From positions 1-39,065 of the forward strand of contig JAHLFF010000247.1 in assembly GCA_018883945.1 (NCBI GenBank): a stretch of 39,065 bases of DNA, given 5' to 3'. The translations under genes and the position numbers were made by a program. The notes below the pieces were generated by a model. It was given only the letters and a program-made list of their open reading frames with translations, searched no databases and was not told the DNA's origin. Below are positions 1 through 8,201 of the stretch, in pieces; position 1 is the stretch's first letter; each line of letters starts with the position of its first letter. The stretch comes from Candidatus Acinetobacter avistercoris. GTDB taxonomy: Bacteria; Pseudomonadota; Gammaproteobacteria; Pseudomonadales; Moraxellaceae.

Positions 1-413
1 TAAACGCTACATTTTAAAATTTTGTTACTTGTTTTTTAAAAAAAATGATTTAAAACATATAGATAAATATAGTTCATTATAAGCAATTGTTTTAAATAGT
101 ATTTAGTTTCGCTCAAAACAAATAGATTTGAATGAAGATCTCCATATATCAGGCAAATTACTGGATTAATGTTGACTTCATCAGTATTTATGATGTTGTC
201 ATGTTACACTCAAAAACTGCTTTTTTGGGTATCCCATCATTAGGTCTTACCCGCAAACGTTAACGCGTGTTGTAGAAAATGGATAAATATCTTTTTATTA
301 CAGGTATTTAAATTTTTACAACATCCTGCTCTGTCTATACAAGAGCCTTAATCTGCCATTCATCAGATTGCTTATTTAACATCAAGCTAATCGAGGAATG
401 ACCCGCTTAAGGA
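1..413. other. AT-rich intergenic leader upstream of the symporter
   Basis: No convincing coding frame is visible. The stretch is strongly AT-rich and presumably holds the symporter promoter, but I cannot assign -35 and -10 boxes with confidence. A short perfect inverted repeat (TGGG-TAT-CCCA) lies at 226-236. Two purine-rich ribosome-site-like stretches occur close to the gene, GAGGA at 393-397 and AAGGA at 409-413. Confidence 0.5.
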
Positions 414-419
414 ATGAAT

Positions 420-2057
420 ATGTTTCAATTTTCTAGCACATCAGTTGTGCTATTGATGCTTTGTTTTTACGGTATTACTTTTTTTCTTTCGCTCAAAATC
501 GGGCAAAAAAACGAAAATGTCGATGGCTACATGGTCTCGAATGGCTCGATCGGTTTTGGTATGGCTGCGGCTAGTATGACCGCCACTTGGATTTGGGCCG
601 CTTCATTTTATGCAGCTGCTTCAGCAGGCTATAAATATGGTGTATCGGGCGCATTCCATTATGGTTTCTGGGGTGCATTGATGATTTTATTCATCTATCC
701 CTTCGGCAAACGCTTTCGTAAATTAGCACCTAATGCCCATACCCTTGCCGAAATCATGCATGCACGTCATGGTAGTCAAAGCCAAATGATTTTGGCGGGT
801 TCAAATATAGTCGGCAGTGTCATCAGCTTGATGGTCAATTTTACTGCCGCAGGTGCCTTGGTTGAGATTTTATCGCCATTGAGTTTTGTTCATGGCGTTC
901 TCATTACCGGTATTGGGGTTTTATCGTACACCCTATGGTCTGGTTTCCGCTCATCAGTATTTACTGACTTCGGTCAGTTGATAGCCATGATCCTTGCTGC
1001 TGTGATCATTATCCCCACGTTATTTTTTACACTTGGTGGTCCAAGCCTGTTCCAAACAGGAGTGTCTAATCTAACGACTGAACAACTCGACTTTTTCTCA
1101 AAAACTGCATTTTTAGAACAAGGTGCACCCTTCTTTGTGGCAGTTTTAGCATATGCAATTGGTAATCAAACCATTGCTCAGCGCTTATTTGCTGTTCGTG
1201 AAGACTTAATAAAACCAAGTTTTATTACAGCAACCATTGGTTATGCAGCCATCGTAATTGGTCTCGGCATGTTAGGTTTATTGGCGCTATTTGCAGGCAT
1301 ACAGCCGATTGATGGCAACTTAAACAACCTCATTCCACAAATGGCAGCGACATATTTGTCCCCATTTATGGTTGCTTTGCTCTTTATCATGGTTATCGGG
1401 GCTCTATCATCCACTGCTGATTCAGATCTATCAGCACTGTCCGCCTTAGTCATGACCGATATTTACGGTAAGCAAATTGCAAAAAATCGTCCTGATCCGA
1501 AAAAAATGCTGTTCATTGGTCGGATCACCATGATCGTGGCCACGATGCTGGGCATGATCTTTGCCACGATGAAGTTTGATATTTTATCAATGCTGATTTT
1601 TGTCGGTGCACTTTGGGGTGCAATTGTATTCCCTGTTATTGCCAGTCTGTATTGGGACAGAGTTAATGCACGCGCCTTCAACTGGTCTGTACTCACTGCA
1701 TTTGTTGCATTTTTATTGATTCGTTTTGAACTTATTCCATTACAAAGCTTCACAGCACTTGGCTTTGAAATTATTGCCACAGTGGGTGCAGGTGTTGTTT
1801 TAGGCCTAATGAGTTTTGGTTTCTTTGGTAAAAATGTGGCACTCGTGGTTGGGATTAGCTCCATCTTGATATTAATGCCCAACACAATCGATTTTTTACG
1901 TCACCACCTCACCCTTTTGAGTTCGCTGACTGCTTATGGTGCAAGTGCCGTGGTCTGTACCATTTTAAGCTTACTCAATAAACAACCAGCGTTTAATTTT
2001 AATAAAATCAATGAAAAGGTCATTGAATTCCACGATCTACCTGAACAAGGAAAATAA
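420..2057 (+). CDS. Sodium:solute symporter (SSS family)
   Basis: An inner-membrane secondary transporter of the SSS (SLC5-like) family, expected to import a small solute with Na+. The roughly 545-residue protein is a series of hydrophobic helices. A motif near two-thirds of its length, GALSSTADSDLSALSALV, matches the conserved SSTxDSD segment of the family, whose serines help form the sodium site. The frame is open from an ATG at 414, but AAGGA at 409-413 touches that codon, so the second ATG at 420 (spacing 6) is the better start. A 43-residue membrane protein follows 10 bases downstream and is probably co-transcribed. The substrate cannot be read from sequence; urea, proline or carboxylate-like solutes are all possible. 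The family is near certain, the substrate unknown. Confidence 0.9.
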   Translation: MFQFSSTSVVLLMLCFYGITFFLSLKIGQKNENVDGYMVSNGSIGFGMAAASMTATWIWAASFYAAASAGYKYGVSGAFHYGFWGALMILFIYPFGKRFRKLAPNAHTLAEIMHARHGSQSQMILAGSNIVGSVISLMVNFTAAGALVEILSPLSFVHGVLITGIGVLSYTLWSGFRSSVFTDFGQLIAMILAAVIIIPTLFFTLGGPSLFQTGVSNLTTEQLDFFSKTAFLEQGAPFFVAVLAYAIGNQTIAQRLFAVREDLIKPSFITATIGYAAIVIGLGMLGLLALFAGIQPIDGNLNNLIPQMAATYLSPFMVALLFIMVIGALSSTADSDLSALSALVMTDIYGKQIAKNRPDPKKMLFIGRITMIVATMLGMIFATMKFDILSMLIFVGALWGAIVFPVIASLYWDRVNARAFNWSVLTAFVAFLLIRFELIPLQSFTALGFEIIATVGAGVVLGLMSFGFFGKNVALVVGISSILILMPNTIDFLRHHLTLLSSLTAYGASAVVCTILSLLNKQPAFNFNKINEKVIEFHDLPEQGK

Positions 2058-2067
2058 GGAGCCTCAC

Positions 2068-2199
2068 ATGAACCCTACTTTTTTAACACTCTACTTAATG
2101 CTATGGCCAACACTAGCGGTTGGTGTACTCATCACGCTCTGTGTCGGTTTATATCGGGACTATAAAGTAGCACTCGATAGCGGTGAATCATTGGTTTAG
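2068..2199 (+). CDS. Small membrane protein, putative symporter small subunit
   Basis: A 43-residue protein starting MNPTFLTLYLMLWP, with one predicted transmembrane helix (about residues 5-28) and a short charged tail ending DSGESLV. The start is set by AAGGAG at 2056-2061, 6 bases before the ATG at 2068. A longer in-frame reading from 2011 lies inside the symporter gene and is not needed. Very similar short proteins (MNP... start, one helix, acidic tail) are known next to SSS transporters and are annotated as putative transporter small subunits. I infer a stable complex with the upstream symporter, but whether it affects stability, gating or localisation is unknown. A terminator follows at once. 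Confidence 0.8.
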   Translation: MNPTFLTLYLMLWPTLAVGVLITLCVGLYRDYKVALDSGESLV

Positions 2200-2223
2200 T
2201 GTCCAACATAAAGCACTGATATT

Positions 2224-2250
2224 AAAAAAGAGCCTCTAGGCTCTTTTTTA
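2224..2250. terminator. Bidirectional rho-independent terminator
   Basis: Hairpin GAGCC-TCTA-GGCTC (2230-2243) flanked by an A-run on the left and a T-run on the right. It can serve both the symporter operon (plus) and pstB (minus), which converge here. Confidence 0.85.
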
Positions 2251-2312
2251 ATTATTGTCATTCTAAAAGCATTCTCAAATCATTTTAAAGCCATTTTAAA
2301 AGCTGATTAAAA

Positions 2313-3236
2313 TTAACCAAAGCGACCTGTGATATAAGCTTCAGTAAGCTGATGCTCTGGCTGCGTAAATACTTTTTCAGTTGAGTTTACTTCGATCAAA
2401 TCACCCAAATGGAAATAAGCAGTACGATCCGATACACGTGCAGCTTGTTGCATTGAATGCGTCACAATTGCGATCGTAAATTGAGTTGAAAGCTCAGAGA
2501 TCAACTCCTCAATTTTCGCAGTCGCAATTGGATCCAGCGCAGAACATGGTTCATCCATTAAAATCACTTCAGGGCTCACCGCAATAGTTCGTGCAATACA
2601 CAAACGTTGCTGTTGACCACCTGAAAGACCCGTACCTGGCTGGTTTAAGCGATCTTTGGCTTCTTCCCACAGACCCGCTTTACGCAGACTATTTTCCACA
2701 ATTTCTTCAAGATCATATTTATCACGAGCCAAACCATGAAGTTTCGGACCATATGCAACATTGTCAAAGATAGATTTTGGGAATGGGTTCGGCTTTTGGA
2801 ACACCATACCGACTTGTGCACGAAGTAACACGACATCCAAGTTAGGATCATAGATATCTTGATTATCCAACAGTACTTTGCCCGTTACACGACAAGAATC
2901 AATCGTGTCATTCATGCGATTTAAAGTACGTAGAAATGTAGATTTACCACATCCCGATGGACCAATAAATGCGATCACTTCATTTTGATAGATGTTTAAA
3001 TCAATGCCTTTAATCGCTTCAGCTTCGCCATAATAAACATGGACATCTGAAGTGCTGATTTTAACTTGATCAGACTTAGCATCTTTCTTACTTGAAGACT
3101 GTGTATCGAATTGAGAAACAAAAGAAGTAGACGTTTGTTTCTGATTCGCATCAGTTAATGTAGATGAAGTGTTTTCTGAATTCACTGATTTATCCTGTTC
3201 TAAGGGATTATTTTTTGTCGCTGTAAAAGTACTCAT
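2313..3236 (-). CDS. pstB: Phosphate ABC transporter ATP-binding protein PstB
   Basis: Cytoplasmic ATPase that powers phosphate import through PstC-PstA. ABC motifs are complete: Walker [10 protein letters not shown] (92-100), signature LSGGQQQR, Walker B VILMDEP followed by CSALDP, and the switch histidine in VTHSMQQ. At 307 residues it is about 50 longer than the usual 250-260. The excess is an N-terminal tail of roughly 57 residues, rich in Ser, Thr, Gln, Asp and Lys, with no recognisable domain, before the ABC core begins at [13 protein letters not shown]. The start is supported by GAGGG 6 bases upstream. It follows pstA by 13 bases. phoU, often next in this operon, is not present; a terminator follows. 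Confidence 0.97.
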   Translation of the reverse strand: MSTFTATKNNPLEQDKSVNSENTSSTLTDANQKQTSTSFVSQFDTQSSSKKDAKSDQVKISTSDVHVYYGEAEAIKGIDLNIYQNEVIAFIGPSGCGKSTFLRTLNRMNDTIDSCRVTGKVLLDNQDIYDPNLDVVLLRAQVGMVFQKPNPFPKSIFDNVAYGPKLHGLARDKYDLEEIVENSLRKAGLWEEAKDRLNQPGTGLSGGQQQRLCIARTIAVSPEVILMDEPCSALDPIATAKIEELISELSTQFTIAIVTHSMQQAARVSDRTAYFHLGDLIEVNSTEKVFTQPEHQLTEAYITGRFG

Positions 3237-3249
3237 ATCATGCCCTCAA

Positions 3250-4644
3250 TTACCAGCGTACTTCAAATTTTTTGCGTAACCATATTGCCAGACTGTTTAA
3301 ACTAATCATTAAAGCAAGCAATACAATAATGGCTGCGGCAGTACGTCCTTCAAAGAAATTACGTAATTCATTACCTTGCCATAAGAAGATCTGTACAGGT
3401 AACGCAGTAGATTGATCAAATGGAGTTGCAGGTACGCTCGCAACAAAAGCACTCATACCAATTAATAACAATGGGGCTGTTTCTCCCAATGCTTGTGCTA
3501 CACCAATAATTGCACCCGTCAAAATACCCGGTAATGCAAGTGGAAGAACATGGTGGAATACGGTTTGTAAACGAGAAGCACCTAAGCCTAAAGCCGCTTG
3601 ACGAATCGAAGGAGGAACGGCTTTTAATGATGCTCGGGTGGTAATAATAACGGTTGGCAAAGTCATCAAACTGAGAACTAAACCACCAACCAATGGCGCA
3701 GATAAAGGTAAATGCATCCAACCAATAAAGATCGCTGCACCCAGTAAACCAAACACAATCGATGGTACTGCTGCCAAGTTATTAATATTGACTTCAATAA
3801 TATCTGTCAAAACATTCTTAGGTGCAAATTCTTCCAGATAAATGGCGGAAGCTACACCGATTGGAATCGAAATAAAGATCACAATCAACATCATGAACAA
3901 AGAGCCCATGAAAGCGCCTGCCAAACCTGAGGTCGCTGGTGAACTACGCGAGTCTGGACTGGTAAAAATGTTGGTGTTAAAGGTACTTTCGATCACACCT
4001 TTGGCTTCTAAATCATCTGCCAATTGACGAACTTCAGGGCTTAACTGTTGTTGCTCATCAGCCAGTGATCGATCGATCTTACCTTTGAGCCAAACATCGA
4101 CATTTGCATCTGCCAATACTTTAATATCTTCTCTTTGACCCAATAAACTCGGATCATTCATAAACATATCTCGAATACGATACGTTTCTGAACTGGTATA
4201 TAGAGTCGATAAGTCATCGCGTTGATTCGCAAGCGATGGATCCTTAGCCACAATCGCATTGACGATTAAGGCATCCCAATCCACCATACCCACTTCAGTT
4301 TGCCAAGCGATATAACGCTCTTGGAACTGTGCTGGCGTTTCAGTATCTGTTTGAACAGGCTGTTTTGACACTTGCACAATGGCAGGGTCAAAATAAACAG
4401 GAAGTTCCATACTACTTTGCCAAAATGCTGGCAAACCTTTCGCCAAGATACTGCTAAATAGTAAAGCTACAAACAATAGACCCGCTACAACTGATGACAA
4501 ACCAAACATCCGAAAGGCTTTTTCCTTACGATGTCGTTTCGATAATGTACTGGCAATTTTCTGTTTACGTTTTTCACGCAGTTCGATTGCTGCTTGTGGG
4601 TCATTCATTGGTTGACCTAACGGAGAAGGATTTGAAGTGCTCAT
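3250..4644 (-). CDS. pstA: Phosphate ABC transporter permease PstA
   Basis: Inner-membrane permease subunit of the Pst importer. The C-terminal half is a standard binding-protein-dependent permease domain, with the coupling-helix motif that contacts PstB (AALGLGASRLQTVFHHVLP) followed by ALGETAPLLLIG. At 464 residues it is much longer than the roughly 300 of classical PstA. The excess is a hydrophilic insert at about residues 72-240, between TM1 (about 50-70) and TM2 (about 243-265), predicted to be periplasmic. Its start overlaps the pstC stop by one base (TAATG), suggesting translational coupling. Enlarged PstA proteins also occur in Pseudomonas and relatives, so the insert is a lineage trait, not an error. 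Confidence 0.95.
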   Translation of the reverse strand: MSTSNPSPLGQPMNDPQAAIELREKRKQKIASTLSKRHRKEKAFRMFGLSSVVAGLLFVALLFSSILAKGLPAFWQSSMELPVYFDPAIVQVSKQPVQTDTETPAQFQERYIAWQTEVGMVDWDALIVNAIVAKDPSLANQRDDLSTLYTSSETYRIRDMFMNDPSLLGQREDIKVLADANVDVWLKGKIDRSLADEQQQLSPEVRQLADDLEAKGVIESTFNTNIFTSPDSRSSPATSGLAGAFMGSLFMMLIVIFISIPIGVASAIYLEEFAPKNVLTDIIEVNINNLAAVPSIVFGLLGAAIFIGWMHLPLSAPLVGGLVLSLMTLPTVIITTRASLKAVPPSIRQAALGLGASRLQTVFHHVLPLALPGILTGAIIGVAQALGETAPLLLIGMSAFVASVPATPFDQSTALPVQIFLWQGNELRNFFEGRTAAAIIVLLALMISLNSLAIWLRKKFEVRW

Positions 4645-6023
4645 TAGTCGTATTGCTCACGATATTTACGCACGATAAACAGTGCAACAATGTTTAAGCC
4701 TAACGTAATCACAAATAATGTTAAGCCCAGTGCAAATGCAACCAATGCTTGAGGACTTGCAAAATCAGTATCACCTGTAAGTTGGTTAACGATTGTGATT
4801 GTGACGGTTGAGACAGCTTCTAATGGGTTGATATGGAGTAATGGACTATTACCTGCTGCCAGTACCACAATCATCGTCTCCCCAATGGCACGAGATGCGG
4901 CTAATAAAAAGGCACCGATAACGCCGGGTAATGCGGCAGGCAAGACCACCTGACGAATTGTTTCGGACTTGGTCGCACCTAAACCTAATGATCCATCACG
5001 TAATGAGCGTGGTACTTGCGTAATAATGTCATCAGAGAGTGATGACACAAATGGAATAATCATAATCCCCATCACAAAACCTGCTGTCAGTGCACTGGTA
5101 GCATTGATATGCAACCCAATAAGTTCACCCGCATCTTTCATGAATGGACCGATAATCATTAAAGCAAATACACCATAAACAATGGTTGGAATACCCGCTA
5201 AAATCTCAATGGTCGGTTTTGCCCAAGAACGAAAACTTGCAGAGGCATATTCTGCTAAATAAATGGCAATCATGAGACCGATAGGAATCGCGACCATCAA
5301 GGCGATACCACTCACCATGAGTGTGCCCCATAATAATGGCAAGAGACCATAACGCCCTTCAGCACTACCTGAAGTACTAAAGCCTGGATTCCATTCTGTA
5401 CCGAAGAAAAAATCAATCGGATTGACAAAACTAAAGAATCGCATTGCCTCACTAAACATCGACATCACAATACCGATCGTGGTGAGGATGGCTACGCCTG
5501 AACACAAGGCTAAACTTATATTTAGAATTTTTTCAACATGATTACGGGCACGGTATTGATCTGATATTTTTTTCTTGGCCCAAACTAAGCCCATCAATGC
5601 GGCAGAAATGACCACAGCCACTTTTGCAAAAACACCGATACTTTGAAACTTAGCCAACTGCTCTGCGGCAGATAATTCATAAGGAAGAGCTTGATCACTC
5701 ACCCCAAACCCAGAGGCAATCGCCTGAACACGATCCACTAAAACACTAATGCTCGCGGGGTCTAACGTTGCAGATATATCTGCAGGGATATTATTTAATA
5801 CAACATGTTTTAAAACAGTGGGTTCTACCACAGTCCATGTCAGTAAAATGAGGAATGCTGGAATACCACACCACAACGCGACTAAAGCACCATAATACCC
5901 GGGGCGTGAATGTAAAATAGCCGAGTTGTTGCCTTGACCTGCTAATTTGCGGCTTTTGGTTAACCCAATTTGATAGGCAATGGCAATCAAAGCCAATAAC
6001 ACACCTATGAGTAGCAGATTCAT
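4644..6023 (-). CDS. pstC: Phosphate ABC transporter permease PstC
   Basis: Partner permease of PstA in the high-affinity phosphate importer. The C-terminal 290 residues carry the permease domain with LRDGSLGLGATKSETIRQVV as coupling motif and AIGETMIVVLAAG. The 459-residue length exceeds the classical 320 because of an N-terminal extension of about 165 residues. This holds extra hydrophobic segments (about 1-20, 44-66 and 131-150) around a polar segment at about 67-130. The start has GGAG about 6 bases upstream. It is separated from pstS by 94 bases containing a strong hairpin, and overlaps pstA by one base. Both permeases are therefore enlarged, which may indicate paired extra-membrane surfaces. 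Confidence 0.95.
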   Translation of the reverse strand: MNLLLIGVLLALIAIAYQIGLTKSRKLAGQGNNSAILHSRPGYYGALVALWCGIPAFLILLTWTVVEPTVLKHVVLNNIPADISATLDPASISVLVDRVQAIASGFGVSDQALPYELSAAEQLAKFQSIGVFAKVAVVISAALMGLVWAKKKISDQYRARNHVEKILNISLALCSGVAILTTIGIVMSMFSEAMRFFSFVNPIDFFFGTEWNPGFSTSGSAEGRYGLLPLLWGTLMVSGIALMVAIPIGLMIAIYLAEYASASFRSWAKPTIEILAGIPTIVYGVFALMIIGPFMKDAGELIGLHINATSALTAGFVMGIMIIPFVSSLSDDIITQVPRSLRDGSLGLGATKSETIRQVVLPAALPGVIGAFLLAASRAIGETMIVVLAAGNSPLLHINPLEAVSTVTITIVNQLTGDTDFASPQALVAFALGLTLFVITLGLNIVALFIVRKYREQYD

Positions 6024-6079
6024 GTGTTCTCCAACGCTTTATCGATCTAAACTCAGACAAACTTTTGTTGAGCAAAAAA

Positions 6080-6105
6080 CTGTAGGCGGTTAAAACCGCC
6101 TACAG
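6080..6105 (-). terminator. Hairpin with T-run between pstS and pstC
   Basis: Near-perfect stem CTGTAGGCGGT / ACCGCCTACAG around a short A/T loop. Read on the minus strand it is followed directly by six T residues. It lies about 13 bases after the pstS stop and before pstC. It has the form of an intrinsic terminator, and because it sits inside an operon I infer partial termination or mRNA 3'-end protection that makes pstS more abundant than pstCAB. Confidence 0.8.
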
Positions 6106-6117
6106 CTGAATGACTCA

Positions 6118-7143
6118 TTACTTAACAGCTTTACCTGCTTTGAAGTCTGCTAGAACTTTTGCACGTTCTTTATCAGACATAGAAATCAGACCTGCTTTTT
6201 CCAATTTTGAACCTTTACCAGATACTTTCTTATTCAAGAAGTATTCAGTAAATTGTGGCAATCCTTTAATTGATTTTAAATGTTCACCCTTCACATAAAA
6301 GAATAAAGGACGTGAAACAGGATAAGAACCATTTAGAATTGTATTTTCAGATGGTGCAACGTTATTCACTGTCGCAACACGTAAACGGTCACGGTTTTGA
6401 TCATAGAAACCTAAACCAAATACACCTACTGCACTTGGAGACGTTTTTAAACGTGCCAAAGTTTCAGTGTAGTCACCAGCAATTTCAATAACTTTTCCAT
6501 CTTTACGGAAAGTTGTACAAGCTTTCTTTTGTGCATCTTTATCTAACGCTTTGATTGCGCTGTAAGATTCACAACCTGCATCAACCATTTTCTCTTGGAA
6601 AACTTCACGAGTACCGTGATTTGACGCTGGAATTACTAAAGTAATTGGTTCATTCGGCAAAGATTTGTCGATTTGATTCCAGTGTGTATATGGGTTAGCG
6701 ACCATTTTACCATTTGATGGCAATTCAGCTGCTAACGCTGCAAAAACATGTTGTGGACGTAACTTATACGCTGCTTTATTTGAATTTGAAGCAAATACGA
6801 TACCGTCATAACCAATTTTAATTTCAAGAACTTGATTAACGCCTGCTTTCTTACACGCCGCTAATTCAGTATCTTTAATTTTACGTGAAGCGTTAGCGAT
6901 ATCGATTGTGTTATCACCTACACCGCCACAAAATTGTTTTAAACCGCCTGACGAACCGCCAGAACCAACAACTGGAGTTTTAAACTGTGGAAATGTATTA
7001 CCAAATTCTTCAGCGACAATACTTGCGAATGGCAATACTGTAGAAGAACCTGCGATTTGAATGGTGTCACGTGCTGCATTTGCAGTAGTCGCAACAGCTG
7101 CCCCAGAAAGTGTTAACGCAATTGCAATATTAGTAAAGCGCAT
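6118..7143 (-). CDS. pstS: Periplasmic phosphate-binding protein PstS
   Basis: Periplasmic receptor that delivers phosphate to PstC-PstA. The 341-residue protein has a Sec signal peptide MRFTNIAIALTLSGAAVATT ending in ANA, with cleavage predicted after residue 23. The mature protein opens with the ligand-binding motif IQIAGSSTVLPFA, followed by a second phosphate-loop element VVGSGGSSGG. An upstream in-frame ATG at 7167 would add eight residues before the signal peptide. GAGAG lies 8 bases before 7143, so that start is preferred. Upstream are three Pho-box-like repeats; downstream is a terminator-like hairpin before pstC. It should be the most strongly phosphate-regulated gene here. Confidence 0.95.
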   Translation of the reverse strand: MRFTNIAIALTLSGAAVATTANAARDTIQIAGSSTVLPFASIVAEEFGNTFPQFKTPVVGSGGSSGGLKQFCGGVGDNTIDIANASRKIKDTELAACKKAGVNQVLEIKIGYDGIVFASNSNKAAYKLRPQHVFAALAAELPSNGKMVANPYTHWNQIDKSLPNEPITLVIPASNHGTREVFQEKMVDAGCESYSAIKALDKDAQKKACTTFRKDGKVIEIAGDYTETLARLKTSPSAVGVFGLGFYDQNRDRLRVATVNNVAPSENTILNGSYPVSRPLFFYVKGEHLKSIKGLPQFTEYFLNKKVSGKGSKLEKAGLISMSDKERAKVLADFKAGKAVK

Positions 7144-7234
7144 TTTATAGTCTCTCAATTTATACAAATTTGAAGTACGCTACTTTTTATTCAGTTGAGT
7201 ACTTATTTCGATCTATGCATTTTGATTTTAAAGT

Positions 7235-7263
7235 ATGACAAATAGGTTACAGCCAGATGACGA
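7235..7263 (-). promoter_or_regulatory. Triple Pho-box-like repeat upstream of pstS
   Basis: On the minus strand three 7-bp repeats lie at exact 11-bp intervals: TCGTCAT (7263-7257), CTGTAAC (7252-7246) and TTGTCAT (7241-7235), each separated by 4 bases. The Pho-box consensus is CTGTCAT repeated with a 4-base spacer; the last pair matches it at 11 of 14 positions. AT-rich -10-like hexamers (TAAAAT at 7230-7225, CAAAAT just downstream) follow. A further TTGTCAT lies at 7293-7287, out of phase. PhoB binding is inferred. Confidence 0.75.
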
Positions 7264-7480
7264 TTTCATGATATTTGCTGTGAAATATGACAATAAGAAG
7301 TAAAAACACAAAAGTTAAAAGATTAACGATCTCCTTTTAATATCAAATAAATAGCGAAAAATTCTTGTATATAAGGACTTAAAATAGTCCTATTAATTTC
7401 TAAACGCTATATCGTCACACAGTGCAGTTCACGGTTAAATTTAATTCGATTATTTAGAGTGGGTCTGTCGAATAGATGCC

Positions 7481-7759
7481 CGCCAAGTGATTATGAATGC
7501 AGCCTCACCCATGACTGCTCGTCAAACTCGACTGTTTGCGCCGATTTGTCGGAATTACGATAAAGACTTAGCCGTCGAAGATGCTTATGATTTTAATTTG
7601 AAAATATTCGAAGAAGACCGTCTTATTGTAGAAAATCAAAAACCTGAATATCTACCACTTGATTTGAGTATGGAAGCACACTTTCCTGCAGATCGAAGTT
7701 CGAGTATGTATCGAAAACTACTGAGGAAGATGGGATTTAGTCCTCTATTCGCGGCCTAA
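7481..7759 (+). pseudogene. C-terminal remnant of a Rieske aromatic-ring oxygenase alpha subunit
   Basis: About 92 residues resembling only the C-terminal end of VanA/phthalate-type Rieske oxygenases: RQVIMNAASPMTARQTRLF, then ICRNYDKD, then FEEDRLIVENQKPEYLPLDL and an end rich in Arg. Intact members have about 340-430 residues, with an N-terminal Rieske CxH...CxxH cluster and a catalytic iron site. None of that is present, and the DNA before it belongs to the pstS promoter. The frame is open from 7445 (stop TAA at 7442). The only starts are a GTG at 7487 and an ATG at 7493, without a ribosome site. I read it as a decayed fragment left by a deletion. Assignment is by recall of family pattern. 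Confidence 0.65.
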
Positions 7760-7900
7760 CCCGTAAGGTTATCTATAAATATTTTATTTAAATCGATCTC
7801 TTGCCTAATTCAAAATAAAAGATCATTCAGATAAATAATTTGATCTGTAAAATTTTTTTTCTCTCTTGGAGCAGAAGCCTAGGATGAAGGAGTACTGATA

Positions 7901-7948
7901 ATGAGTTTATTTTCTAAAATGACTTATAAAAAGAGTTATCACGAATAA
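7901..7948 (+). CDS. 15-residue micro-ORF, possible truncated gene start
   Basis: ATG at 7901 preceded by a near-ideal GAAGGAG (7886-7892) with 8-base spacing, encoding MSLFSKMTYKKSYHE and then a stop. A strong hairpin starts six bases later. I do not recognise the peptide. Its position after an oxygenase remnant suggests the surviving start of a deleted downstream gene, joined by deletion to that gene's terminator. A true small peptide or leader is also possible. The initiation signal is clear but the function is unknown. Confidence 0.35.
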   Translation: MSLFSKMTYKKSYHE

Positions 7949-7953
7949 AATCT

Positions 7954-7989
7954 AATAAATAAGGAGATCATTTGATCTCCTTATTTATT
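7954..7989. terminator. Perfect 17-bp inverted repeat (GGAGATCA core)
   Basis: Arms AATAAATAAGGAGATCA (7954-7970) and its exact complement (7973-7989) around TT. It lacks a classical T-run, although the outer stem is A/T only. The GGAGATCA / TGATCTCC core recurs at 10031-10048. Confidence 0.6.
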
Positions 7990-8201
7990 GCGATATGTAA
8001 TTATCTCTTTTTAAAAAACTACTATCCTGAATTGAAGCTTTAACAAATCCCTCTTCTGTCAAAACAGAATTAAGTAAATATCAAAATAAGGCTGGGTGAA
8101 TTCTTCACGTGATCAATCATTTTAAAAAAATTAGAGTTCTCATTTCAATCATGACTCAAAATAATGATTTATGAATCACTGATAAATTAATTATCAAGAA
8201 A

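Larger units (their letters stand above)
7760..8201. other. Intergenic region with micro-ORF and hairpin
   Basis: This 442-base stretch between the Rieske remnant and the MFS gene holds a 15-codon ORF (7901-7948) and a long hairpin (7954-7989), listed separately. A weak inverted repeat TTCTGT-CAAA-ACAGAA lies at 8054-8069. The remainder is AT-rich with no frame I would call coding. Confidence 0.5.

Noticed and set aside
1463..1885. 140-codon minus-strand frame inside the symporter gene
   Set aside because: Antisense shadow of a membrane protein; composition mirrors the helices on the other strand.
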